Assembly (NCBI GenBank): GCA_964523735.1
Contig: CAZFYZ010000032.1
Span: 1 to 35,059 of the forward strand
Direction of reading: 5' to 3'
DNA from: CAZFYZ01 sp964523735
Lineage (GTDB): Bacteria > Armatimonadota > UBA5829
DNA length: 35,059 bases
A model generated the notes under the pieces. It saw only the letters and a list, made by a program, of their open reading frames with translations. It had not been told where the DNA came from and ran no database searches. A program made the position numbers and the translations under genes. Below, one piece after another: positions 1-9,266 of this stretch (within the stretch, counting starts at the first letter, position 1; each line of letters starts with the position of its first letter).

Positions 1-2
1 AC

Positions 3-3000
3 AACCGAAAGGATACTCCCTTTCCAATTTACACACTCACAGGGTACACCACTGTCTACAGGCCCATGGAATGGGTCTTAGTCCAGCTTCGTCACGGCAC
101 ATCGGACGCTGTGCTTGCCGAGACGTGGATCCGTGACAACGATGGCAACTACACATTCCTAGCCGTCACGAATCCGGGCAGCGCTGGTTTCCGGGTCAGA
201 GCGTGGTGCTTCTACAACAACACGATCTCAGCAGACGGCAAGGCGCTGCGCGTGGTGGGCGTTGGCGCGGGGCGAGATGATGGTGGCAATACTGTCAGCC
301 CGTGCTACTCCGTCCAGACTCCCGTTAGAACGAGTGCGGACGGTACTTATGACATAGGTACCTGGAACCCCGTCCACGGAGATACCACGTACGAGCGCGC
401 GTTCTGGCTGATGATGGACCTGAACAAGTGCTTCTGGTGGCCGTCGGCGTGGAACGACCAGACGACCATGAATGGCGGCGTTACCGTCGAGTGGTCCTCG
501 TCCAGCACGCATGGCGACCACAACCACCGCGCCGACGATGGCGGGAACATCCATCTTAAGGCTGCTTCCGCTGACGTCTGCGATGTGCTTTATCACGAAT
601 ATGGCCATGAGGCACAGTACGACGGTTACGGCCAATGGCTGCCGACAAGCGACTGCCCCTCGCCTCATTACTTCGAGACAATCGAGGGACCGCACTGCGC
701 GTGGTACGAAGGGTTCGCGAACTGGTATAAGTTTGCCGTCAGCAACGATCCAGTCTACCACTGGCCCGGTGGCGGCTCACTCGACTGTGAGAACTCGACT
801 TGGGGCAACTACTGGGACGACGGCGACCTTGTTGAGGGCCGTGTTGCCGGTGCTCTGTGGGACATTGGCGATGCTAACGTCGACGGAATAGACACCTGCG
901 ACCTTAGTTGGGAATACATCTGGGACACCTGGTACGGCAGCGCCAACCGCGACAACACCTTCGCCGAGTTCTGGACTCGTTGGAAGAGCAAGGGTCATCC
1001 CAAGCATCATCCACTGAAGGCACTATATCAGTGCACAATCGACTACAACTCCTGGCCGACTTTCAGTGGCCTGCCTGACAGGACAATGAACGAGGACGCG
1101 ACGTGGGGCAACGCGATCGATCTTTGGGCCTACGCGTCCGACCCCGACAGCAGCGACTCCGAACTCGAGTACGCTATTACGGGCAACACCAACGTCAACT
1201 GCGGAGTCTCCATCGACTCCAGCGATTATGTTGATATAGATCCAGTTGCTAACTGGTCCGGCACGAGCACTGTGACGATCCGTTGCTCGGACGGGATTCG
1301 CAGCAGATACGACTCGTTCGTCATTACCGTCAACCCCATCAATGATCCTCCTGTTATCTCGGGACTGCCTGACAGGACCGTGCTTGAGGACGGTAGCTGG
1401 GATAACGCGATCAATCTCTGGAGCTACACTTCAGACGCTGAAACCGGTGACTCCGGTCTTACCTTCTCCATCATTGGGGACACCAACGCCAACTGCGGTG
1501 TTTCAATCGATTCGAACCACTACATCGACATCAATCCAACAGCGGGCTGGAGTGGCTACAGCGATGTTACGGTGCGGGTTGCCGATCCTAGTGGCGCGAC
1601 GGACACGGATGTGTTCAGAATCACGGTCACCACGGTTAACGATACACCGGCTTTCAGCGGCCTCCCGGATCGATATATGAACGAGGATGCCGTCTGGGAT
1701 AACGCGATCAACTTGTGGAGCTATGCTTCCGACGAGACCCCAGACGCCGACCTTGTTTTCGCTATAACGGCTAACACTAGCGCCGATTGCGGAGTCTCGA
1801 TCGACACCAACCAGTACATAGACATTAATCCGACTGCTAACTGGAACGGCTATAGCGACGTCACTGTGCGCTGCACCGACACGGGCGGGCTGTGGCGCGA
1901 AGACACGTTCCGCATCACTGTCTATGCCATCAACGATCCGCCGACACTTGCGTATCTTCCCGACAAGCTGGTGGCCAAAGACTCCTCCAACAACAACGCG
2001 ATCGACCTGTGGCTCTACTCCGAGGATGAGGAGACTTCGGATGACAACCTCGTCTACACGATTTCCGGCAACACTGATCCCAGCTGTGGTGTATCCATAG
2101 ACGCTCTAGACTATGTTGACATCAATCCCGCTGCCGGTTGGACAGGCTACAGCGACGTCACTATCCGCGCCACTGACGAGGCCGGCTTGTGGGCGGAAGA
2201 CACATTCCGCATCATCTGTGCGACCTTCTACAATACGATCAGCGAAGCGCGCGCGAATCCTAACGGCACTTGGGTTGCTGTAGAGAGCAAAGTTACAACC
2301 GGCGCTTTCCCGACCTACTATTACATCGAAGAGTCCAACAGGACCTCGGGTATTCGTGTTGCCGGGTCCGGCGACTATGGGCCCGGATATACCAAGACAG
2401 TGGCGGGTGTCCTGGGAACCAACTACGCCGAACGCTACATCGAGCCTTACTACACCAAGTACACCGGTGAGGGCATCTGGGTGCAGCCGGTCGGTTTGAT
2501 CAACGAGAGCCTAGGAGGCAAGTCTCCAGACGCTTACACGCCTTCAGTGCCTGAGGGCGCTTCCGACCTTTACAATGTTGGATTGCTCGTTCGTGCGACC
2601 GGTCGCGTGATCCAGCACATCAGCGGCGGCCGCTACTACATCACGGACGGCAGCAGCACCGTGGACAATGCGAGCAACGTTCCGTCGATAATGGTCTACC
2701 CTGTACCGTCAGGCTATCAGCCTCCTGTAGGCTCCTACGTTACGATAACTGGCATCAGTGGAGCTAGTACGCTGACCGGCATGCCGCTGCGCGTATTGCG
2801 ACCTCGAAGCGATGAGGATATCCAGATCAGGCATCTGACCGCGGCGTTCGTCTACTATGACGCCCCGGCAGACGCCCAGAGCTTCAAGAGCCTGCTGGAC
2901 GGAAATGGCGTATCCACTGATCTGATCTACATCAAGGAGATTAGGGAAATCGACTGGTCGAAGTACCACGTGGTGATCATCGGGAGCGATACCGGCAGCT

Positions 3001-3434
3001 GGTCTCTTGCATCCATGACGGACCCCGTCCTGAGTGCGAACACGCCAATCATCGCGCTCGGTGAAGGTGGGGCGTTCTTCCTGGATGCCGTTGCCAGCCC
3101 AGACCTGTATCTCGGCTGGATGAACTCCTGGTCGGGATCGGGATTCGCCGCCACGTGGGTAGGGGGCGACATCTGCTCCTATCCAAACATCCTGCCGTAT
3201 TCGATCGGCGACAGCATCGGGATCTACAGTCGGGTTGGTTCGGACTACGTGGCCCTCTATGATCCAAATGGCGTCACAAACAGTATGCTCCGCCAGAACA
3301 ACGATCTGAGTCACTACGTTCTCGCAAGCGAGGGCGACCGCTTCTACCAGTGGGGTTTCTATGGCAATCCCAGCATAATGACAACCAATGGGCGCAGTCT
3401 CTTCGTGAACCTGGTCTACAGCACTGTCAGGTAG
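3..3434 (+). CDS. Large secreted HExxH metallopeptidase-like protein with tandem beta-sandwich repeats, 5'-truncated
   Basis: The reading frame is open to the first bases of the window, so the gene starts upstream and any signal peptide is outside; the ATG at 66 is probably internal. Residues below are counted from that ATG. An HEYGH zinc motif lies at 177-181, followed 38 residues after its first His by a Glu in WYEGFANW (Glu215), which is gluzincin-like spacing. About residues 333-718 form four tandem repeats of about 97 residues, each opening with a SGLPDR-like motif, then NAI(D/N)LW, a single Cys in CGVSID, and a YSDVT strand; they resemble cadherin/Ig-like extracellular modules. Next comes an OB-like segment (YYYIEES...GIRV) and a C-terminal flavodoxin-like stretch (AFVYYDAP...). 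Cell-surface or secreted protease is inferred; the substrate is unknown. It ends just before a strong terminator. Confidence 0.75.
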   Translation, partial: NRKDTPFPIYTLTGYTTVYRPMEWVLVQLRHGTSDAVLAETWIRDNDGNYTFLAVTNPGSAGFRVRAWCFYNNTISADGKALRVVGVGAGRDDGGNTVSPCYSVQTPVRTSADGTYDIGTWNPVHGDTTYERAFWLMMDLNKCFWWPSAWNDQTTMNGGVTVEWSSSSTHGDHNHRADDGGNIHLKAASADVCDVLYHEYGHEAQYDGYGQWLPTSDCPSPHYFETIEGPHCAWYEGFANWYKFAVSNDPVYHWPGGGSLDCENSTWGNYWDDGDLVEGRVAGALWDIGDANVDGIDTCDLSWEYIWDTWYGSANRDNTFAEFWTRWKSKGHPKHHPLKALYQCTIDYNSWPTFSGLPDRTMNEDATWGNAIDLWAYASDPDSSDSELEYAITGNTNVNCGVSIDSSDYVDIDPVANWSGTSTVTIRCSDGIRSRYDSFVITVNPINDPPVISGLPDRTVLEDGSWDNAINLWSYTSDAETGDSGLTFSIIGDTNANCGVSIDSNHYIDINPTAGWSGYSDVTVRVADPSGATDTDVFRITVTTVNDTPAFSGLPDRYMNEDAVWDNAINLWSYASDETPDADLVFAITANTSADCGVSIDTNQYIDINPTANWNGYSDVTVRCTDTGGLWREDTFRITVYAINDPPTLAYLPDKLVAKDSSNNNAIDLWLYSEDEETSDDNLVYTISGNTDPSCGVSIDALDYVDINPAAGWTGYSDVTIRATDEAGLWAEDTFRIICATFYNTISEARANPNGTWVAVESKVTTGAFPTYYYIEESNRTSGIRVAGSGDYGPGYTKTVAGVLGTNYAERYIEPYYTKYTGEGIWVQPVGLINESLGGKSPDAYTPSVPEGASDLYNVGLLVRATGRVIQHISGGRYYITDGSSTVDNASNVPSIMVYPVPSGYQPPVGSYVTITGISGASTLTGMPLRVLRPRSDEDIQIRHLTAAFVYYDAPADAQSFKSLLDGNGVSTDLIYIKEIREIDWSKYHVVIIGSDTGSWSLASMTDPVLSANTPIIALGEGGAFFLDAVASPDLYLGWMNSWSGSGFAATWVGGDICSYPNILPYSIGDSIGIYSRVGSDYVALYDPNGVTNSMLRQNNDLSHYVLASEGDRFYQWGFYGNPSIMTTNGRSLFVNLVYSTVR

Positions 3435-3464
3435 AACCTAGCGACAGCCTCGTGCCTCGTACAA

Positions 3465-3496
3465 CGAAAACGCCGGTCGCAAGACCGGCGTTTTCG
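3465..3496. terminator. Perfect 14-bp hairpin terminator between the surface protein and tRNA-Met
   Basis: Bases 3465-3478 are the exact reverse complement of 3483-3496, around a GCAA tetraloop. The stem contains an A4 on one side and a T4 on the other, so it can act as an intrinsic terminator in both directions: for the surface protein on the plus strand and for the tRNA gene on the minus strand. Confidence 0.8.
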
Positions 3497-3500
3497 CACG

Positions 3501-3575
3501 TGGTGGGCCCGCTCGGATTCGAACCAAGAACCAATCGGTTATGAGCCGACCGCTCTGCCGTTGAGCTACGGGCCC
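3501..3575 (-). tRNA. tRNA-Met (CAT anticodon), CCA encoded
   Basis: The minus strand starts GGGCCCGTAGCTCAA and ends with the matching CGGGCCC acceptor arm, an A discriminator and an encoded CCA. The anticodon stem GTCGG/CCGAT encloses the loop CTCATAA, giving anticodon CAT; the T arm contains GGTTCGAATCC. The fully paired first base pair argues against an initiator tRNA. An elongator tRNA-Met or an Ile tRNA whose C34 is modified to lysidine cannot be separated by eye. Confidence 0.93.
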
Positions 3576-3593
3576 GAAGCTCACTGCACCAAT

Positions 3594-3623
3594 AATATAC
3601 CATTTCCGCCCCTCCTCTGGCAA
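3594..3623 (-). promoter_or_regulatory. Sigma70-type promoter for tRNA-Met
   Basis: On the minus strand there is TTGCCA (3618-3623), an 18-bp spacer and TATATT (3594-3599), ending 18 bases before the mature tRNA 5' end at 3575. Confidence 0.6.
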
Positions 3624-3700
3624 GCTCCTCACGGTTAAGCTCCACGAAAGCTGGATATAACATAGTGCCCGCTCGACCACCACGTCCGAGACAGGAGAGT

Positions 3701-5492
3701 ATGGCCCGGAAGAAGCAACCGCGCGCCCTTGAGAGTCAGAGTGAGCGACACGTCTCGATGGCCCTTGCAGCCACTGTCGCGGTACTGCCGATCGTCTTCT
3801 GGCCGGTTGCCAGAGATCCAAACCTGGCGAAATCGGTCTTCCTGACGGTGGCGATCGCTGTGCTGCTCCTGTGGGTCACGTCGCGAATCGACGGCTTTCA
3901 TCGCCTGCAGTTCCGCGTCAATGTGCTTGACCTGTGTGTGTCCCTCTACGCTTTGATGATCTCTTGTTCATGGNNNNNNNNNNGTCTATTCGTCCTACAG
4001 ACACGCGACCCTTGCGGCGATGAGTCCCGTCTTTGTGTTCACGGTCCTCTACTTTGTTGGACGAAACCTCATGTGCTTTGAGGGTGGTCGTGGTCGCATC
4101 GTAACCGGCCTGCTGTTGGGCTGCTTCGCTGTTTCCATCCTGGGCATTGTTCAGCGGTGTGGGGGCCTGGGGTGGGGCGATCCTCGCTGGATTGGCTCCA
4201 CGTGGTTCAACAGGACATTCTTCGCTGCCTACTTGCTTCTCTTGCTGCCCGTCGCGGGATGGGCAGCGTTCCACGGAGCCAATCGACTCAAGTGGCTTGG
4301 AGCCGTCTGTCTGATCGCCGGCCTGCCGTCTTTGTTTTACACTGGTGCGCGCATATCCTGGACCGCCTTGGCGCCTATGGCTTGTGTGGCGGTGTTCCTG
4401 GCATGGACGATTGCCAGCCCTGGAGGCAGACGGCGGATCATTGCGACTGTCGGCCTCCTGACAATGGGCGCTGCGGTTTCGCAGGTTGTGCTGATGTATG
4501 CTCGGCCATCGCGTGCGCCTATTGCGGTCGTTGTTCGGGCTCTAGGTCCAAGTGCTCCCGGCAATGAACAACGTCTCTCCCTGATTACGGCGGCGGTCAG
4601 GGTCGGGCTGGATCGGCCATTGCTGGGTGGAGGCGCCGGCACATTCCCCATTTACGCGCCGGAACGAGTCCCCCGTGAGTACTACAACGGCGTTCTTGAT
4701 GAGGAGTCGGTGAGGGCCAACGTCGTCATAGCCGACGCTCACAACGAGCCCGCCCAAGTCTTCGCTGACACAGGGCTAGTCGGCCTGGCTTTGTTCATTT
4801 CGATCCCGCTTAGCGCGTTTGTACTGGCGCGACGTGTCGTCTTAGCAAACTCAGCTCAATGCGCCGACAAATGGCTGGTGATTGCGCTGCTGGTGGGGGT
4901 GACCGGATTTCTTTCGGCGAATCTAGTGGGCATCTCGGCGAGAGTACCGGGTGAGGCCGCCTTCTACTATCTCGTGCTGGCTCTGGTCGCCTCCGTTGGT
5001 CAAGGGGCTCACCCTCAAGGCCATGTCTTCCGCCTTTTCGTTAGGCCATTGTTGGTTGTGGTGATCTGCCTTCTGCTCGTCTCTGCCTGGGGAGTTGCCA
5101 GTGATCTGCGAGCGAGTATCTATCTGGTAAGGGGGGAGAGTGTGCTGCTGGATGCTCAGGATGTCGCTGGCGCGGAAGCAGCTATCCAAGAGTTCCGATC
5201 GGCAGCCAGGATCACGCCAAGAAGCCCTGTGGCGCAGTATGAGCTTGCCAACGCACTCGCTGTCTCAGGCAGACATGAGGAAGCCCTGGTCGCATACGAG
5301 CTTGTAGAGGAGTTGTCCCCGAACTATGGCCGAATCCACTTCAACCAGGGTACAAGTCTGTACCACTTGGGGCGTTATTCTGAAGCAGAAAGGGAAATGG
5401 CCCTGGCATATAGCCTGGACCATCTCCCTGATAGTCGCGAGAGGCTCGATCACCTCCGGGAGTTGCTGCGCCGCGGGAAGACCAGACTATAG
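3701..5492 (+). CDS. O-antigen ligase-like (Wzy_C) membrane protein with C-terminal TPRs, interrupted by a scaffold gap
   Basis: The start at 3701 follows an AGGAGA ribosome binding site. The first 91 codons run exactly to the N block. After it the same protein resumes in another nominal frame (VYSSYRHATLAAM...), so the ten Ns are a placeholder for an unknown length divisible by three. Hydrophobic segments fill most of the protein up to about base 5100. A Wzy_C signature is visible: FNRTFFAAYL, TGARISW, then GGGAGTF and AHNEPAQVFADTGLVGL with the conserved His-Asn. The last about 120 residues are soluble and contain TPR-like helices (AQYELANALAVSGRHEEAL, IHFNQGTSLYHLGRYSEAE). The family polymerises or ligates surface polysaccharide in the inner membrane; the actual glycan is unknown. 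Its stop overlaps that of the convergent gene. Confidence 0.8.
3974..3983. other. Scaffold gap (10 N) inside the ligase gene
   Basis: Ten Ns. Frame analysis of the flanking coding sequence requires a true length divisible by three, so ten is not the real size. Confidence 0.99.
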
Positions 5493-7295
5493 CACCCGGG
5501 CCAGTTCCTCAAACTTGAGATCAGCTCCGATCACGCCCACCGGCTCGCCGCTGTCGTTCAGGATGGCAGCCGATACGGTTATGCAGAGCGCGCCCGTAAT
5601 GCGGGACGTGTAGAAGTCAGTGATGTAGACCTGCCCAGGCGATGCAAGCGCACAGGTGAACCAATCCCTGTTGGAGAAGTCCTCGTGCAGCCCAAATGTC
5701 CCAAACTGCTCCCTGTAATGAGGCTGCGTGATGTTCTCCGTGATCTTCTTGCCCGACATGTCGGTGACGTAGATAAACTGGATGAAGAGCAGTTCCTGGA
5801 TCGTCCGGCTGAGCAGGGGCTCGATCCGGATGTGGTCCATGCTTCGAATCACCGGGTTCTCCACTAGCTTCTCGACGATCTTCTCCGACAGGTTCAGCGC
5901 GTGCTCTCTCAGCCTGTCGAAGTCGCTCTTGAAGTACTCCGGCAAGTGCATCCGCGCCTGCATGAGCATTTCCTCGTCAGAAATCGACGTGACTCGGCCC
6001 GCGGCATACTGCGCGTTCACCCATTCTCCTATTGCCTCGAGTCCCGAGTGTCTCTTATCAAGCGCTGACTCCGGCCTGAGACCCAGGTAGCTGTTGACCC
6101 AGTGGGCGATTCCCGCCGCGCCGGACTTATCTGTCACGTTCACGCGAGCGGGACGGTTGAGTATCTTGCTGGTATCGAACGCGTTGTAGATCTCTTCATT
6201 CTTCAGGATCCCGTCAGCGTGGATTCCGGCGCTCGTTACATTGAAATTGGTTCCCACAAACGGGTAGCCGGGTGGAATCTCGGCGGCGATATCCGTCCTG
6301 AAGTAGTCCGCGATCTCCGTAATCACTCGCGTGTCGATTCCATTCGCGTCGCCGCGCAGTGCGATGTAGTCCATGATCGCGCCCTCAAGAGGCGGATTCC
6401 CTGTCCGCTCCCCATAGCCAAGGAGAGCGCAGTTTGCGGCCGCGCAGCCGTAGAGCCAAGCCGTGGTCGCGTTGACCAGGACTTTGTGGAAGTCGTTGTG
6501 TCCGTGCCACTCGAGCCATTCGTTCGGAACCCCGCACTCGTGGACCATCGTGTGGATCATCTTCGGGATGCTTCGCGGCAGCGTGGCCTCCGCATATGGC
6601 AGTCCATAGCCGAGGGTGTCGCACAGCCTGATCTTGACGACCTTCTTTGCCTGCCGCGAGATCTCCATCAACTGCTGCACGAACGGGATGATGAATCCCT
6701 CAAAGTCCGCGCGAGTGATGTCCTCGAGATGGCACCTGACAGCATCGAGTCCGCAATCGAATGCGGTCCTTACCAGGTCCAGATACCCCTCCATCACCTG
6801 CGCTCTGCTCTTCTTGAACTTGAGGAATATGTGGTAGTCAGACGCTGAGGTCAGTATTCCTGTCTCTTTGAGCCCCATGCTCTTGACCAGCTCGAAGTCG
6901 CTCTTGGTTGCGCGAATCCACCCCGTCACTTCGGGGTACCTGTGGCCGAGTTCCTGGCACTTACGAACTGCTTCCTTGTCCTTCTCTGTGTAGAGGAAGA
7001 ACTCAGATGCCCGAATGACCCCGTTGGGACCTCCGAGCCGGTTAAGCATGTCGTAGATGCGGACTATGTGTTCGACCTTGTAAGGCGGGCGTGCTTGTTG
7101 CCCATCCCGAAAAGTCGTATCGGTGAGGAAGAAGTCCGGCGCAGGCTCCATCGGCACGCCGAGCCCGTCGAACGTCATCCTCGGCACTTCGGCATACGGA
7201 AACATCTCGCGGAGCAGGTTCGGCTCCGGAATCTCCTGAACGTCGCGCTTTGAGACCGACTTGAGCAGGCCCCACTTCAGGTCCTTGGATATCAT
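5487..7295 (-). CDS. LeuA/homocitrate synthase-like enzyme fused to a C-terminal Cache (PDC) sensor domain
   Basis: A 602-residue protein; the ATG is preceded by GAGGAG. Residues about 50-340 form an HMGL-like TIM barrel: DTTFRDGQQ (59-67) supplies the catalytic Arg and metal-binding Asp, and WHGHNDFH contains the HxH metal ligands. The motif AGIHADGILKNEEIY is the LeuA/homocitrate-synthase type accessory segment. After a helical linker, residues about 470-602 do not resemble the LeuA leucine-binding domain. They look like a Cache/PDC sensor: YVTDMSGKKITENI, DFSNRDWF, YITDFYTS, ITVSAAI and GEPVGVIGADLKFEEL. No signal peptide or membrane segment is visible, so both domains should be cytoplasmic. 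Claisen condensation of an acyl-CoA with a 2-oxo acid is likely; the substrate is unknown. Its stop codon shares the hexamer CTATAG with the convergent ligase gene. Confidence 0.85.
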   Translation of the reverse strand: MISKDLKWGLLKSVSKRDVQEIPEPNLLREMFPYAEVPRMTFDGLGVPMEPAPDFFLTDTTFRDGQQARPPYKVEHIVRIYDMLNRLGGPNGVIRASEFFLYTEKDKEAVRKCQELGHRYPEVTGWIRATKSDFELVKSMGLKETGILTSASDYHIFLKFKKSRAQVMEGYLDLVRTAFDCGLDAVRCHLEDITRADFEGFIIPFVQQLMEISRQAKKVVKIRLCDTLGYGLPYAEATLPRSIPKMIHTMVHECGVPNEWLEWHGHNDFHKVLVNATTAWLYGCAAANCALLGYGERTGNPPLEGAIMDYIALRGDANGIDTRVITEIADYFRTDIAAEIPPGYPFVGTNFNVTSAGIHADGILKNEEIYNAFDTSKILNRPARVNVTDKSGAAGIAHWVNSYLGLRPESALDKRHSGLEAIGEWVNAQYAAGRVTSISDEEMLMQARMHLPEYFKSDFDRLREHALNLSEKIVEKLVENPVIRSMDHIRIEPLLSRTIQELLFIQFIYVTDMSGKKITENITQPHYREQFGTFGLHEDFSNRDWFTCALASPGQVYITDFYTSRITGALCITVSAAILNDSGEPVGVIGADLKFEELARVL

Positions 7296-7354
7296 CTGAC
7301 GACAGCTCCTCTCCCGCCCCGGCCAAGCCCTGGCTCAGCCCTGCGTTAAGTAAT

Positions 7355-7363
7355 AGTATAACA
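7355..7363 (-). promoter_or_regulatory. Possible extended -10 promoter for the LeuA-like/Cache gene
   Basis: The minus strand carries TGTTATACT, an extended -10 element about 60 bases upstream of the start codon. No good -35 was found. The rest of the 250-bp divergent region 7296-7545 shows nothing else recognisable. Confidence 0.35.
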
Positions 7364-7545
7364 GAAACGGCCATACCGCGCTTGATATCCAGCTTTTGGC
7401 AGCAGCTCCTACCGAGAACCGCGTCGTCTTGAACACAGTTCCGATCCGCGGTTAGCAATCATCCGGTCTCGGCCCCGTCATTCAACAAATACGAGCCCGC
7501 AAGTCTGGGTATCATCCAGCAGAAGATCGGGAAGGAGCAGAAGAG

Positions 7546-8481
7546 ATGACTAGTGTCTACGCCCAAGTCCTGTTCAGCCTGGCTGCTATAATCCTTGTCG
7601 ATTCGCAACCACCTCCAGTATCCTCGGCAGTTCGCCCGGTTCCCACGATCAGACCGGTGATGGCCTTGGCAGGCCCATCACAGCTGCTGCCTGTGGAGCC
7701 GAAGATTCCGGCGCCTATAGCTCGCGATCTTGTTGCGGAAGCGGAGGCGAACATGCTCTATGCGATGGGAGAGGGCGCCATGCCAACCGCGAAGGAGCAG
7801 CCGAATCGAGCCAAAGCTTACCTGCAAGCAAAGGCATACGCGAAGATGTGCGCGATCGCCAGCCTGGTTCAGGAAGCCAAGGGGACAATGATCGAGTACT
7901 GTGCGACAGGCGAGGGCTTCGCCGCCGACGCACGAATCAAGCAACAAATCAACGGAATGCTCGACTGCGTGCAAGTAGTCTCAGCGAAGAAGCGTCCAGA
8001 GGGCAATGACACAATCGTCGAAGTGACGGTCCGCGCGCCTAAGCCACAGCGACCGAAACCTGCGAAGATCAGCAAGCCCTGCAGGCCAACCTGGGCCGCC
8101 GGCGACGACGGGACCTGTCAATCCTCCTCGTCAGGCGGTTACACCTCGGTTATAATCGATGCCCAGGGTCTCAGGATCGCCAAGTCGATGTCTCCGAAAA
8201 TCGTTCGTTCTGATGGTTCGGAGGTCTGGGGCACCATGAATGTGGACTTGGATACTCTCTGCGACTACGGCATTGCTGGGTACGCACGCACTCGCGGTGA
8301 GGCATTCGGTAACAGGCGGGCGGGATCGAGGCCACTGGTGATCCGAGCTGTGGCGCGAGGCCACTCACCCTCCAGGGCAGATGCTGTGGTATCCGACTAT
8401 GACGCGGAGGCACTCCTGACTGCCGACCGAGCGTCCCACTTCCTATCAGACTTGCGAGTGGTCTTCGTCGTCGGGCCATAG
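7546..8481 (+). CDS. LPP20-like secreted protein of unknown function
   Basis: A 311-residue protein whose ATG follows AAGGAG by eight bases. A hydrophobic N terminus (VLFSLAAIILVDS) followed by a Pro/Val-rich stretch suggests an exported protein, without a lipobox Cys. Residues about 62-165 form an Ala-rich alpha/beta module (AEAEANMLYAMG...INGMLDCVQVVSAKK) like the LPP20/FlgO-type domain. The C-terminal part contains VIIDAQGL, MSPKIVRSDGSEVWG and a closing hydrophobic LRVVFVVGP, a pattern often seen in such envelope proteins. A link to the flagellum or envelope is only family-based; no flagellar gene is nearby. Confidence 0.6.
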   Translation: MTSVYAQVLFSLAAIILVDSQPPPVSSAVRPVPTIRPVMALAGPSQLLPVEPKIPAPIARDLVAEAEANMLYAMGEGAMPTAKEQPNRAKAYLQAKAYAKMCAIASLVQEAKGTMIEYCATGEGFAADARIKQQINGMLDCVQVVSAKKRPEGNDTIVEVTVRAPKPQRPKPAKISKPCRPTWAAGDDGTCQSSSSGGYTSVIIDAQGLRIAKSMSPKIVRSDGSEVWGTMNVDLDTLCDYGIAGYARTRGEAFGNRRAGSRPLVIRAVARGHSPSRADAVVSDYDAEALLTADRASHFLSDLRVVFVVGP

Positions 8482-8616
8482 CCCACTTCGCCGACCCCAA
8501 AGCCCGAAGCGCAAGCAAGACATCTCCTACAGCCTGGTGTGTCGAGAGCCAATAATACGTAATGGCAGGCCGCCGCAGGTACAGGCCGGACTATCTTTCT
8601 CCCAGAGGCGCGACGC

Positions 8617-9033
8617 ATGGCAAATTCAGAGCTATCTATCTCCGTCGGTGAGATCATCGGGATCCCCAGAGTGACCCTTCGTGGCGCCGTGAGTGAGTGG
8701 CACGATCAGGTCATCTCGGCCGTATTGGGTGGATTCAGAGATCAGCAGAATACTTCACTGGTTCTGGATATCGCGGGGCTCTCTTTTTCTGGGGCTGAGG
8801 GTCTGTCAGCTATGGCCAAAGCGCTGCGCTCGGTCGGTCCCTGCATGTGCGTGCACGTCGTTGCTCAGGCAGCTACTGGCGCAACTCTGCACTTGGAGGA
8901 GCTGGGCCCATCGGTTCGGCTCTACTCCTCAACGGATGAGATCGCTCGCTACTTGTCGCCAATCGATGAACTCCTGACCTCCCGCTGGCTAGCCGCTGGC
9001 CCTCAGGACGAGGAACTACCCATCGCAGCTTAG
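8617..9033 (+). CDS. STAS-domain protein lacking the phosphorylatable serine
   Basis: A 138-residue protein. Residues about 5-110 align by eye with the SpoIIAA/RsbV STAS fold: the strand VTLRGAV, then SLVLDIAGLSFSGAEGLSAM matches without gaps the SpoIIAA segment that carries its DSSG motif. At that motif Asp57-Ser58-Ser59 of Bacillus SpoIIAA are replaced by Gly59-Ala60-Glu61, so the phospho-acceptor is Ala. A partner-switching protein that an anti-sigma kinase cannot phosphorylate at the usual site is inferred. A polar tail of about 25 residues follows the domain. No kinase or sigma factor is adjacent. Confidence 0.6.
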   Translation: MANSELSISVGEIIGIPRVTLRGAVSEWHDQVISAVLGGFRDQQNTSLVLDIAGLSFSGAEGLSAMAKALRSVGPCMCVHVVAQAATGATLHLEELGPSVRLYSSTDEIARYLSPIDELLTSRWLAAGPQDEELPIAA

Positions 9034-9081
9034 CAAGTAGTAGACATACAGCATCGCAGATCTCAGTGCCTGGCTATCTTA

Positions 9082-9102
9082 CTGTTCACTGTCCACTGTC
9101 AA
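9082..9102. repeat. Diverged 7-bp tandem array, three units
   Basis: CTGTTCA, CTGTCCA and CTGTCAA follow each other in phase in the 233-bp spacer before the BON gene. The same spacer holds a small hairpin, CGGTTGA/TCAACCG, near 9130-9147; nothing else is recognised there. Confidence 0.6.
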
Positions 9103-9266
9103 TGCCCAAAACTGGTATTTCTACCTGCCTCGGTTGATGCTCAACCGGGGCAGAATACTGTACAGCTTTGGCAGCCACCCGTGGTGTTCACAGTTTTACT
9201 AGTTGTCGCGAGGGGGTACTCTCTTAATCGGGAGTCGCTCCCACCGCTACTGACGGAGGTCTTGCG

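Noticed and set aside
1063..2215. Direct repeats that might suggest a CRISPR-like or satellite array
   Set aside because: Repeats of about 290 bp are in frame and encode diverged protein modules; no short identical repeats with unique spacers.
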